A stretch of DNA of 5,334 nt from positions 1-5,334 of the forward strand of contig CAJTXC010000084.1 in assembly GCA_910580135.1 (NCBI GenBank). Direction: 5' to 3'. Source of the stretch: an uncultured Bacilli bacterium. Its GTDB lineage: Bacteria; Bacillota_I; Bacilli_A; RF39; UBA660. Below are positions 1 to 4,364 of the stretch, one piece after another; the first letter of the stretch is position 1, and every line of letters begins with the position of its first letter. A program made the position numbers and the translations under genes. The notes under the pieces were generated by a model. It searched no databases and was not told the origin of the DNA. It saw only the letters and a list, made by a program, of their open reading frames with translations.

Positions 1-699
1 TTTAAAACCTGTATTATTTGAAATATCTGGATACCAAAATCCATTTTTTAACAAGGTAGCTCTTTCATTATCGGTTAAATTTAATCTTTTCATAATTTCG
101 TTTTTTTCTTCATCTTTTATTTTTCTTTTAGATAGTATAAATTTTTTTATAACTGGTAAATTAACATCTTCTCTTAATGCTAAAAATACACCTGTATTCA
201 TACCATCTATACTAAATTTCATATTTATTGTAAGTTGTAGTTTTTCAAAACATTGATTTACAGCATAATAATTTTTTAAACTTATAAATGATATATCTGA
301 ATTAGACTCAATAGTTCCAGTATAATATACTTGATTATCAGCTAACAAAAAATCGACTTTCATAAAGCCATTTTCTGGTGTTATTTTTAATCTATATTCA
401 GCTAAACTTCCAAAACCTAGATAATACATATAGAGAGTATCTGTTGTAAATGGGTTTACAGAAGTTTCTCTATTTACTTCAATTCTATCTTTTACAGTCA
501 AATCATTAATATCTATTCCTAAAACATTGCATATTTCAAGGATAGTAATTAAATCGGGAACAACTTCATCTCTTTCATACTTATAAACAGTAGTTGTTGA
601 CTTACATATTCTTTTTGCAAGTTCTTCTATACTTACTCCTTTAGATTTTCTTACTTCACGTATCATTTTTCCAATTTTATAGGCATCTAAATTATACAT
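1..699 (-). CDS. XRE (Cro/C1-type) helix-turn-helix transcriptional regulator, C-terminus cut by window edge
   Basis: This frame stays open for 233 codons from an ATG at 699 to base 1, with no stop, so the protein continues outside the window. Residues about 9-63 form an HTH_3 domain: IGKMIREVRKSKGVSIEELA, then KSTTTVYKYERDEVVPDL, then LEICNVLGIDINDL, with the usual five-helix spacing. The rest (about 70-233) is a long regulatory or dimerisation region I do not recognise; it contains two Lys/Glu-rich stretches and ends in WYPDISNNTGFK. A clear ribosome binding site, AAAGGAGAT (minus strand, 707-715), lies 7 bases upstream of the ATG, and a near-consensus promoter precedes it. It is divergent from the non-coding RNA at 826-1230, so it may repress itself and that RNA; this is inference. 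The domain call is firm, but the target and signal are unknown. Confidence 0.88.
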   Translation of the reverse strand, partial: MYNLDAYKIGKMIREVRKSKGVSIEELAKRICKSTTTVYKYERDEVVPDLITILEICNVLGIDINDLTVKDRIEVNRETSVNPFTTDTLYMYYLGFGSLAEYRLKITPENGFMKVDFLLADNQVYYTGTIESNSDISFISLKNYYAVNQCFEKLQLTINMKFSIDGMNTGVFLALREDVNLPVIKKFILSKRKIKDEEKNEIMKRLNLTDNERATLLKNGFWYPDISNNTGFK

Positions 700-719
700 A
701 TTAGAAATCTCCTTTCAAT

Positions 720-730
720 TGTTTACATAA
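720..730 (-). repeat. TTATGTAAACA operator-like element (copy 1)
   Basis: TTATGTAAACA overlaps the transcription start region of the left XRE gene. The same 11-mer lies at 1397-1407 within an inverted repeat in the promoter of the Spo0A_C-like gene. A shared motif in two promoter cores about 680 bp apart suggests a common DNA-binding protein, most simply one of the two XRE regulators or the Spo0A_C-like protein. This is inference. Confidence 0.45.
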
Positions 731-758
731 TTATAACATTTTCAAAGCACTTTTGCAA
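730..758 (-). promoter_or_regulatory. Sigma-A-type promoter of the left XRE regulator
   Basis: On the minus strand the -35 TTGCAA (753-758) and the perfect -10 TATAAT (730-735) are separated by exactly 17 bases. This gives a leader of about 25 nt before the AAAGGAG site of the XRE gene. The repeat TTTTCTTACAATTT (plus strand, 760-773) lies immediately upstream of the -35, and TTATGTAAACA (minus strand, 720-730) lies just downstream of the -10. Both are plausible operator positions. Confidence 0.75.
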
Positions 759-790
759 CTTTTCTTACAATTTATAAAGATATAATCAAA

Positions 791-819
791 TTGCATTAAT
801 GAGTAAAATATGTTATAAT
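791..819 (+). promoter_or_regulatory. Strong extended -10 promoter of the structured ncRNA
   Basis: TTGCAT (791-796), a 17-base spacer, and TATAAT (814-819) preceded by TG (811-812) make an extended -10 promoter of near-consensus quality. Transcription should begin around 826. No open reading frame with a good ribosome binding site follows for over 600 bases, so the product is most simply a non-coding RNA. The promoter is divergent from the XRE promoter at 730-758. Confidence 0.75.
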
Positions 820-825
820 ATACTT

Positions 826-1230
826 ATCTATTAAGGTAGATAATCGGTTATGCTTTTATAGTATATACTTTAATCCGATTGCTCAAGTAAGCTTGAAACA
901 AAATTCCAAGCTTTACGAGGGCTTGGATTATTTATATATTATACAAAGGTCATTCGATTTTCCGTATAGTATATTTTGTTAATATCTTATTAGAAATACT
1001 TATACGGGGTAAAAATCAATGATAGAATTTAAAACAATATCTCTAGGAATTCCGGGAGGATATCCTATTTATTAATTAAATCTCATAACTAAAACAAGGG
1101 GAAATTTTCCCCTTTCCCTTCAGGGGAATAACTAAATATGCTTTAAACTAAACTACTCGTAATAGTTTGGTTTAATATAAAAGCCATAGGTTCCGTATAA
1201 AATATCATTGATACCTATGGCTATTTTTTT
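826..1230 (+). ncRNA. Roughly 400-nt highly structured non-coding RNA, class not assigned
   Basis: This transcription unit is bounded by an extended -10 promoter and a strong U-tailed terminator, with no convincing protein frame. Visible helices are: AATCGG 842-847 with CCGATT 875-880; TCCAAGC 905-911 with GCTTGGA 921-927, or alternatively AAGCTTG 889-895 with CAAGCTT 907-913; a long stem pairing 951-972 with 996-1021, including CCGTATA/TATACGG; GGAATTCC 1046-1053 and GGATATCC 1058-1065 inside TAGGA/TCCTA; AAGGGGAA 1096-1103 with TTCCCCTT 1107-1114, in competition with AGGGGAA 1122-1128; and a 13-bp stem, 1143-1155 with 1163-1175, loop CTCGTAA. This density is far above background at such AT content. 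It is not tmRNA, RNase P, SRP or 6S RNA by any signature I can see. Among large Clostridia RNAs, the raiA motif is the first class I would test, but I cannot confirm it. The ends are predicted from promoter and terminator only. Confidence 0.7.
1182..1230 (+). terminator. Intrinsic terminator of the ncRNA
   Basis: AGCCATAGGT (1182-1191) pairs perfectly with ACCTATGGCT (1213-1222) and is followed by A plus seven T. The loop contains an additional possible GTAT/ATAC pairing. This is a strong Rho-independent terminator and fixes the 3' end of the RNA near 1230. Confidence 0.88.
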
Positions 1231-1391
1231 GTCATAAAAATACAATAATTATGATTTTTTTCATTTTTATTATGTATATAGCATTGTTTATTGAAAAAAT
1301 AATGTATTTTATTATAAGTTTTCTTACAATTTGAAAGTTTTGTTATAAAATATATAATATCTTTTATAACATTTCTTATAGTTTCTTAAAA
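1231..1391 (+). promoter_or_regulatory. AT-rich control region with repeats upstream of the Spo0A_C-like gene
   Basis: I find no gene in this gap. It holds TTTTCTTACAATTT (1319-1332), a perfect 14-base match to 760-773. It also holds a 9-bp inverted repeat, GTTATAAAA 1342-1350 with TTTTATAAC 1362-1370, and two head-to-tail 10-mers, TTTCTTATAG (1372-1381) and TTTCTTAAAA (1382-1391), directly upstream of the -35. A second possible promoter is TTGAAA (1331-1336), 16 bases, TATAAT (1353-1358). Direct repeats at one helical turn next to a -35 are typical of activator sites, but no binding protein is identified. Confidence 0.5.
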
Positions 1392-1421
1392 TTGATTTAT
1401 GTAAACATAAAATGCTATACT
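1392..1421 (+). promoter_or_regulatory. Promoter with embedded inverted-repeat operator for the Spo0A_C-like gene
   Basis: TTGATT (1392-1397), an 18-base spacer and TATACT (1416-1421) preceded by TG (1413-1414) form an extended -10 promoter. The spacer is largely occupied by the inverted repeat TTTATGTAAACATAAA (1396-1411), half-sites TTTATGT and ACATAAA around AA. A protein bound there would block RNA polymerase, so repression is the natural reading. The 11-mer TTATGTAAACA inside it also occurs at 720-730. Confidence 0.6.
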
Positions 1422-1443
1422 ATAATCAGAAAGGGGGTTATAT

Positions 1444-1824
1444 ATGAAGTGTTTATATGATTATACAAAAGATGTTAAGTATAAATCATTTGAACAACTT
1501 GTTAATAACTCTCTTATCAATTTAGGTTTTAACATTAATATTTTTGGAACAAAATTACTAAAAGATTTAGTTTTGTATTCATATTTTAACCAAGATTATG
1601 ACATTTATTTTGATAAAATTGTATTGGAATTTTTTGAATATAATTCAATAAAAAACATTTCTGTAAATACTGCAAGTCATAGAATTTGCTATGCGATACA
1701 AAATATCAATAATAAAATGTTTAAAGATAATTTTTATATGATATTTAATGTAGAATATGATTATTATTTTAGAACACCTAAAAATTTATTAATATTATTT
1801 ATAAATATTTTAAACAGTAAATAA
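1444..1824 (+). CDS. Stand-alone Spo0A C-terminal-domain-like DNA-binding protein
   Basis: This 126-aa protein has no receiver domain. Residues about 17-92 follow the Spo0A effector-domain pattern: an N-terminal helix ending LGFNINIFGTKLLKDLV (27-43, compare the IGvpahIkGyxYLReAI region of Spo0A), a middle helix IVLEFFEYNSIKNISV (59-74), then NTASHRICYAIQNI (75-88), matching the TaSRVERAIRHAI recognition helix. His79 takes the place of the usual Arg-adjacent position, but Arg80 is kept. The C-terminal 30 residues are aromatic-rich (YDYYFR, LLILFI) and unfamiliar. The start is supported by AAGGGGG six bases upstream. Full Spo0A is about 260 aa with an N-terminal phospho-receiver; here only the DNA-binding half exists, so phosphorelay control is not expected. 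It could compete at 0A boxes or regulate its own locus. The family call is by pattern recognition of a divergent copy. Confidence 0.62.
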   Translation: MKCLYDYTKDVKYKSFEQLVNNSLINLGFNINIFGTKLLKDLVLYSYFNQDYDIYFDKIVLEFFEYNSIKNISVNTASHRICYAIQNINNKMFKDNFYMIFNVEYDYYFRTPKNLLILFINILNSK

Positions 1825-1864
1825 AAAGTAGTATAATTATTTTTTATAATTTATACTACTTTTT
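1823..1864. terminator. Bidirectional terminator between convergent genes
   Basis: A long hairpin pairs AAAAAGTAGTATAA and the following TTAT (1823-1840) with ATAA and TTATACTACTTTTT (1846-1864) around a TTTTT loop, with one unpaired base. The A-run on one side and the T-run on the other let it terminate in both directions. The stop codons of the 1444-1824 and 1856-2092 genes both fall inside the hairpin. Confidence 0.8.
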
Positions 1865-2092
1865 ATTTGGTACATATTCAATTATATCTTTTATAGAACA
1901 ATTAAAATAATCACATAATCTTGCAAGAACAAATATATCAATTCTAACTAATTCGCCAGTCATCAGTCTTTTTATAACTTTGAAATCTGTATTTGTATCT
2001 CTAATAAGTTTATTAATACTTATATTATTTCTTTCTATTAAATCTTCTAATTTGAAAAGATAATAGCCACTTTCAATTTTTACTTTTATCAT
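1856..2092 (-). CDS. Small XRE-family regulator (YozG-like, HTH_26)
   Basis: This is a 78-aa protein made almost wholly of one Cro/C1-type helix-turn-helix. After a short strand-like N-terminus (MIKVKIESGYYLF) come LEDLIERNNISINKLIRDTN (helices 1-2), TDFKVIKRLMTGELVRIDIF (recognition helix and turn) and LARLCDYFNCSIKDIIEYVP, the typical ending of this family. The length is normal for the YozG-like group of small phage or plasmid-type repressors. GAGG at 2101-2104 lies 8 bases upstream of the ATG at 2092. It is divergent from the 37-codon frame at 2208, with both promoters in a 115-bp gap containing a palindrome, so autoregulation and control of that gene is the simplest inference. Confidence 0.88.
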   Translation of the reverse strand: MIKVKIESGYYLFKLEDLIERNNISINKLIRDTNTDFKVIKRLMTGELVRIDIFVLARLCDYFNCSIKDIIEYVPNKK

Positions 2093-2110
2093 ACTAATTA
2101 CCTCGACTTG

Positions 2111-2162
2111 ATTATATAATTAGTATTTGATACTTGACTATTGGCTATACGACCAGTATAAT
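2111..2162 (+). promoter_or_regulatory. Divergent promoter region with palindromic operator candidate
   Basis: Rightward: TTGACT (2134-2139), 17 bases, TATAAT (2157-2162), a near-perfect promoter for the mini-ORF at 2208. Leftward: a perfect TATAAT on the minus strand (2111-2116) fits the 1856-2092 gene, but I see no good -35 for it. The palindrome AGTAT-TTG-ATACT (2122-2134) abuts the rightward -35 and lies just upstream of the leftward -10. It is well placed to be the XRE repressor's site and to affect both directions. Confidence 0.7.
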
Positions 2163-2207
2163 ATTTTTACTATATTTCTATTATAAAAAGTGAAAGGGGA
2201 AAATTAA

Positions 2208-2321
2208 ATGAGTAAAAAGATAGATAGTGAAATAAAAGTAATAAAAAATGAAATAGATAATATTGTATCTACTTATAATATACAGGATTTATATATTAAA
2301 CTTGATTTTTTATTTAGGTAA
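2208..2321 (+). CDS. 37-aa mini-protein, possibly a degenerate Spo0E-like peptide
   Basis: The frame runs ATG 2208 to TAA 2319-2321. GAAAGGGGA (2192-2200) precedes the ATG by 7 bases, a near-consensus promoter lies 45 bases upstream, and a perfect terminator follows immediately, so this is a complete monocistronic unit despite its size. The peptide is one charged helix (KKIDSEIKVIKNEIDNIV, residues 3-20), a turn (STYNIQD) and a second helix (LYIKLDFLFR). The layout of two antiparallel helices resembles Spo0E-family phosphatases, in which a helix with KLRxELNxLI is followed by SQELDxLI. Here YIKLDFLF would be the second motif with the Ser-Gln lost and the linker shortened. That resemblance is weak. 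The proximity of a Spo0A-like DNA-binding gene makes it worth noting, though that protein lacks the receiver domain Spo0E acts on. It could equally be an unrelated peptide or antitoxin. Confidence 0.6.
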   Translation: MSKKIDSEIKVIKNEIDNIVSTYNIQDLYIKLDFLFR

Positions 2322-2353
2322 TAGATAGTTCACATTGCGAACTATCTATTTTT
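2321..2353 (+). terminator. Intrinsic terminator after the 37-aa mini-ORF
   Basis: ATAGATAGTTC (2321-2331) pairs perfectly over 11 bp with GAACTATCTAT (2339-2349) around a seven-base loop, followed by TTTT. It begins at the stop codon and separates the mini-ORF from the downstream gene array. Confidence 0.88.
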
Positions 2354-2402
2354 ATGATATAAATTAGTTAGATAAATAGTAATTTGTTGAGGAGATTCAC
2401 TT

Positions 2403-2810
2403 ATGGAAAATATAGAAAAAGAAGAACTTGAAAAATTAGTTGGAATTGATAAGGTTAATATTTTTAATGATATTGTTGATGAAATAACAAAACTTTATGA
2501 TATGGAACAAATATGGAATAATGGTGGCAAAAAATGGACTTATGAATATAAGTTTAGAAAAGGTGGAAAAACTTTATGTGCATTTTATTTTAAGGATGAT
2601 ACATTGGGATTTATGATTATCTTTGGCAAAGATGAAAGGACTAAAGTTGAAGAAATAAGAAATGAACTTTCATCTAGTGTATTGGAAACCTATGACAATG
2701 CTGAAACATTCCACGATGGAAAATGGGTTATGTTTAATATAACAAATAATTCAATAATAGAAGATTTGAAAAAATTACTGTTTATAAAAAGAAAACCGAA
2801 TAGACAGTAA
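2403..2810 (+). CDS. DUF3788 family protein
   Basis: This 135-aa cytosolic protein is of normal length for DUF3788. Recognisable family blocks in order are YDMEQIWNNGGKKWTYEYKF (32-51), RKGGKTLCAFYF (52-63), GFMIIFGKDERTKVEEIR (69-86), ETYDNAETFHDGKWVMFNI (95-113) and the C-terminal signature LLFIKRKPNRQ (125-135). The biochemical function of DUF3788 is unknown; members are small single-domain proteins common in anaerobic Bacillota, often among accessory genes. GGAG at 2391-2394 lies 8 bases before the ATG. No strong promoter is obvious between the preceding terminator and this gene. It is first in a set of co-oriented genes and may share a transcript with 2843-4327. Confidence 0.87.
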   Translation: MENIEKEELEKLVGIDKVNIFNDIVDEITKLYDMEQIWNNGGKKWTYEYKFRKGGKTLCAFYFKDDTLGFMIIFGKDERTKVEEIRNELSSSVLETYDNAETFHDGKWVMFNITNNSIIEDLKKLLFIKRKPNRQ

Positions 2811-2813
2811 TTT

Positions 2814-2827
2814 AAATTACAAGTTAT
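2814..2827 (+). repeat. Gene-junction repeat AAATTACAAGTTAT (copy A)
   Basis: The 14-mer AAATTACAAGTTAT starts five bases after the DUF3788 stop codon and is identical to 3417-3430. Related shorter forms are at 4069-4081 and 4328-4338. It is not palindromic and does not form a terminator. Confidence 0.6.
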
Positions 2828-2842
2828 AGTGGAGAGTATATT

Positions 2843-3283
2843 ATGGTATGCCAAGAATGTTATAGTGATAAAAATAGAATTACACCTTTGTTAAAAGCAA
2901 GAGAATGTTTAGAAAATCATTTACAATATGTTTGTGGAACTTGTGGTAGGTGTATTTGCATTGATAAAGATAAAATAAGAGGTTTGCAAAGATGGAATTT
3001 TCCATTTAAGAGTTTAGATATAGCAAAACTATATCTAAGAACAGCAAACTACACTAATAAAAAGTGTTGTGGTATTTATGAAATAGAAAATTCAAAAGGT
3101 AGAAAATCATATAAAATATTTACAAGTGATACAGACCTTAAAGAGTATTTATTAAAGAATAAAGATAAAGTATGTAAAGAGAATAAAGCAATTTTTATGA
3201 TGGGTGATTATAAAGAATATCCAAATACTAAAATTAAACATTTATCAAAAAAAGAAGTAGAAAAATATTTAAGTGAAATGTAA
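2843..3283 (+). CDS. Conserved hypothetical Cys-rich protein, putative zinc binding
   Basis: This is a 146-aa soluble protein. The N-terminal 40 residues carry Cys3-x2-Cys6, Cys22, His26, then CGTCGRCIC (Cys31, 34, 37, 39). The two CxxC pairs are suited to bind one zinc as a ribbon, with Cys37 and Cys39 extra. The following segment RGLQRWNFPFKSLDIAKLYLRTA (46-68) and KKCCGIYEIENSKGRKSYKIF (73-93) looks strongly conserved in homologues I recall from Clostridia, where it carries no assigned function. The C-terminal half is Lys/Glu rich and ends YKEYPNTKIKHLSKKEVEKYL. GGAG at 2831-2834 lies 8 bases upstream of the start. The spacing of 32 bases from the DUF3788 gene without a terminator suggests co-transcription. 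Metal binding is inferred from the Cys pattern only. Confidence 0.78.
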   Translation: MVCQECYSDKNRITPLLKARECLENHLQYVCGTCGRCICIDKDKIRGLQRWNFPFKSLDIAKLYLRTANYTNKKCCGIYEIENSKGRKSYKIFTSDTDLKEYLLKNKDKVCKENKAIFMMGDYKEYPNTKIKHLSKKEVEKYLSEM

Positions 3284-3311
3284 CGAGAAATTTGCAAAGG
3301 AGCATAAAGCT

Positions 3312-3411
3312 ATGAAAAAAGAGAATATTTATAAATTTTTGTATGTTTATAATACCAAGCATTATCGTATTTATTGTTGCAAAAGTAGTGAAGAAAAAAT
3401 ATAGTAAGTAA
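3312..3411 (+). pseudogene. Frame-disrupted mini-gene for a small membrane peptide
   Basis: AAAGGAG (3296-3302) lies nine bases before an ATG at 3312, so translation should start here. In frame, the ATG is followed by AAAAAA and a 30-codon polar peptide ending at TAG 3402-3404 that resembles nothing I know. The +1 frame from just after the A-run, up to TAA 3409-3411, reads RIFINFCMFIIPSIIVF, then IVAKVVKKKYSK. That is a single transmembrane helix with a basic tail, a typical small membrane protein. With five instead of six A the start would give a 32-aa peptide beginning MKKRIF. I infer a one-base insertion in the A-run, or expression through slippage or phase variation. A sequencing error is also possible. 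The gene lies between the Cys-rich protein and the acetyltransferase. Confidence 0.5.
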
Positions 3412-3416
3412 TACAC

Positions 3417-3430
3417 AAATTACAAGTTAT
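3417..3430 (+). repeat. Gene-junction repeat AAATTACAAGTTAT (copy B)
   Basis: This is an exact 14-base copy of 2814-2827, placed after the mini-ORF and just before the ribosome binding site of the acetyltransferase. Preceded by AC, it also shares ACAAATTACAA with the junction at 4067-4077. Confidence 0.6.
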
Positions 3431-3448
3431 GTTATGGAGGAAAAAGTA

Positions 3449-4066
3449 ATGAGAGAAATAAAACCAGAACAAACTACAAGAGCAAAGGCTTATGAATTAT
3501 GGATGAAAGCACCTAATCCTATGGTAACATTTTTTAAAACTTTAGATGTAACACCACTTGTTAATAAAAGCAAGAAAAGTAAATTAAAATTTAATATGTT
3601 ATTAGATTATTGTATTGGAAAATCAGCTTCAACTATTAAGGAATTTTATATACTTCCAGTAGGAGATAAGTTAATTCAATATGATACAATTGCAGTAAAT
3701 ACGATTGTAAAAAATAAAGATGAAGAAGTAAGTTCGTGTGATATATTATATACAGATGATTTGGATAAGTATAATGCAGATTATTTAAAATATACACAAG
3801 AAGTAGCTAAAACTTGTAATGATAGAGATTTGACTGATAGTATGGTTATTGGTACATCTGCTATTATAGATACAGAACTTGACGGAGCAGTTGGGATGAA
3901 TAGTGGAATTTTCAATAATCCATTTATACTATGGGGGAAATATAAAAAGAAATTTTTAAAATATTATCTAACAATTTCATTTCAATATCATCATACTCAA
4001 ATGGATGGAGCTCACGCAGGTAAATTCCTAGCAAATTTACAGAAAGAAATTTATAATTTAAAATAA
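3449..4066 (+). CDS. CatA-like O-acetyltransferase (chloramphenicol acetyltransferase family)
   Basis: This 205-aa protein transfers acetyl from acetyl-CoA to a hydroxyl of a small substrate if it behaves like its family. The diagnostic motif HHTQMDG lies at 181-187: His182 is the expected catalytic base and Asp186 the structural Asp. It is followed by AHAGKFLANLQKEI, matching the CAT family's DGFHVGRFLNELQ. FILWGKY (159-165) aligns with the family's xxFTMGKY, and the N-terminal R11 to TLDVT (31-35) with the R...veiDiT region. The region equivalent to ISSLPW is divergent (IGTSAII), so chloramphenicol resistance should not be assumed; family trimers also accept other acceptors. I choose ATG 3449 because GGAGG (3436-3440) is 8 bases upstream; the upstream in-frame ATG at 3434 overlaps that site and has no ribosome binding site. 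It is probably cytosolic and trimeric. Confidence 0.85.
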   Translation: MREIKPEQTTRAKAYELWMKAPNPMVTFFKTLDVTPLVNKSKKSKLKFNMLLDYCIGKSASTIKEFYILPVGDKLIQYDTIAVNTIVKNKDEEVSSCDILYTDDLDKYNADYLKYTQEVAKTCNDRDLTDSMVIGTSAIIDTELDGAVGMNSGIFNNPFILWGKYKKKFLKYYLTISFQYHHTQMDGAHAGKFLANLQKEIYNLK

Positions 4067-4068
4067 AC

Positions 4069-4081
4069 AAATTACAATTTT
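4069..4081 (+). repeat. Gene-junction repeat, variant AAATTACAATTTT (copy C)
   Basis: This begins two bases after the acetyltransferase stop codon. It matches copies A and B over AAATTACAA and then continues TTTTGAAAGT, which resembles TTACAATTTGAAAGT at 1325-1338. A further variant, CTTACAATTTG, starts right after the stop codon of the next gene (4328-4338). Confidence 0.45.
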
Positions 4082-4096
4082 GAAAGTAGGTATAGT

Positions 4097-4327
4097 ATGA
4101 AAAAGAAAGTAATAATAGTAATAACAATTTTAGTTTTATTGATTTTATTAGTTCCAATACCAATGCACTTAAGAGATGGTGGAACAGTTGAATATAAGGC
4201 ATTATTATATAAAGTTTCAAAAGTTCATTTATTAACTTCAGTAGAAGAAATGGAAAATGGCAAAGAATATAACGAAGGTATTATTATAGAAATATTAGGA
4301 TTTAAGATTTATAACAATGTTAAATAA
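4097..4327 (+). CDS. Small single-pass membrane protein with conserved C-terminal domain
   Basis: This is a 76-aa protein. Basic MKKK is followed by one hydrophobic helix (residues about 4-22, VIIVITILVLLILLVPIPM). A short extracytoplasmic region then follows, RDGGTVEYKALLYKVSKVH (26-44) and EGIIIEILGFKIYNNVK (60-76). The helix is probably an uncleaved anchor, as no signal-peptidase site stands out. I recall similar small proteins with DGGTVEYKALLYKV and GIxIEILGxxIYN in many Clostridia and other Bacillota, usually as accessory genes without known function. A weak ribosome binding site (AAGTAGG, 4084-4090) precedes the start. It lies 30 bases after the acetyltransferase gene with no terminator between, so it is probably co-transcribed. 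Confidence 0.8.
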   Translation: MKKKVIIVITILVLLILLVPIPMHLRDGGTVEYKALLYKVSKVHLLTSVEEMENGKEYNEGIIIEILGFKIYNNVK

Positions 4328-4364
4328 CTTACAATTTGTCAATAATATTTTAAATATTTTCAAA

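Noticed and set aside
1019..1075. 18-codon frame beginning MIEFKTISLGIPGGYPIY inside the ncRNA
   Set aside because: Only a weak GGGG precedes the ATG, and these bases are locked in stems of the RNA (GGAATTCC, GGATATCC). A translated peptide cannot be excluded, but nothing positive supports it.
826..1230. Type III toxin-antitoxin RNA or CRISPR tracrRNA
   Set aside because: There are no tandem pseudoknot repeats upstream of a ToxN-like endoribonuclease, and no CRISPR repeats or cas genes. The next protein has a Spo0A_C-like pattern instead.
3234..3416. Minus-strand 60-codon frame rich in Phe, Leu and Ile
   Set aside because: It is antisense to the end of the Cys-rich gene and the mini-ORF, has no convincing ribosome binding site, and its hydrophobicity is the usual reflection of Lys/Glu-rich AT-rich coding on the other strand.
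3434..3448. Upstream ATG of the acetyltransferase (adding MEEKV)
   Set aside because: This ATG overlaps the GGAGG that serves the ATG at 3449 and has no ribosome binding site of its own.
3924..4220. Minus-strand 98-codon frame
   Set aside because: It overlaps the catalytic end of the acetyltransferase and the start of the next gene, both well supported on the plus strand; its leucine-rich middle is a mirror of the membrane helix codons.
2814..4338. Integron attC sites as the explanation of the junction motif
   Set aside because: The copies are short, non-palindromic, and lack RYYYAAC/GTTRRRY half-sites and the long imperfect hairpin; no integrase is visible.
4328..4364. AT palindrome near AATATTTTAAATATT as a terminator
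   Set aside because: The pairing is entirely A-T, has no proper U-tail relation to either gene, and is expected by chance at this composition.
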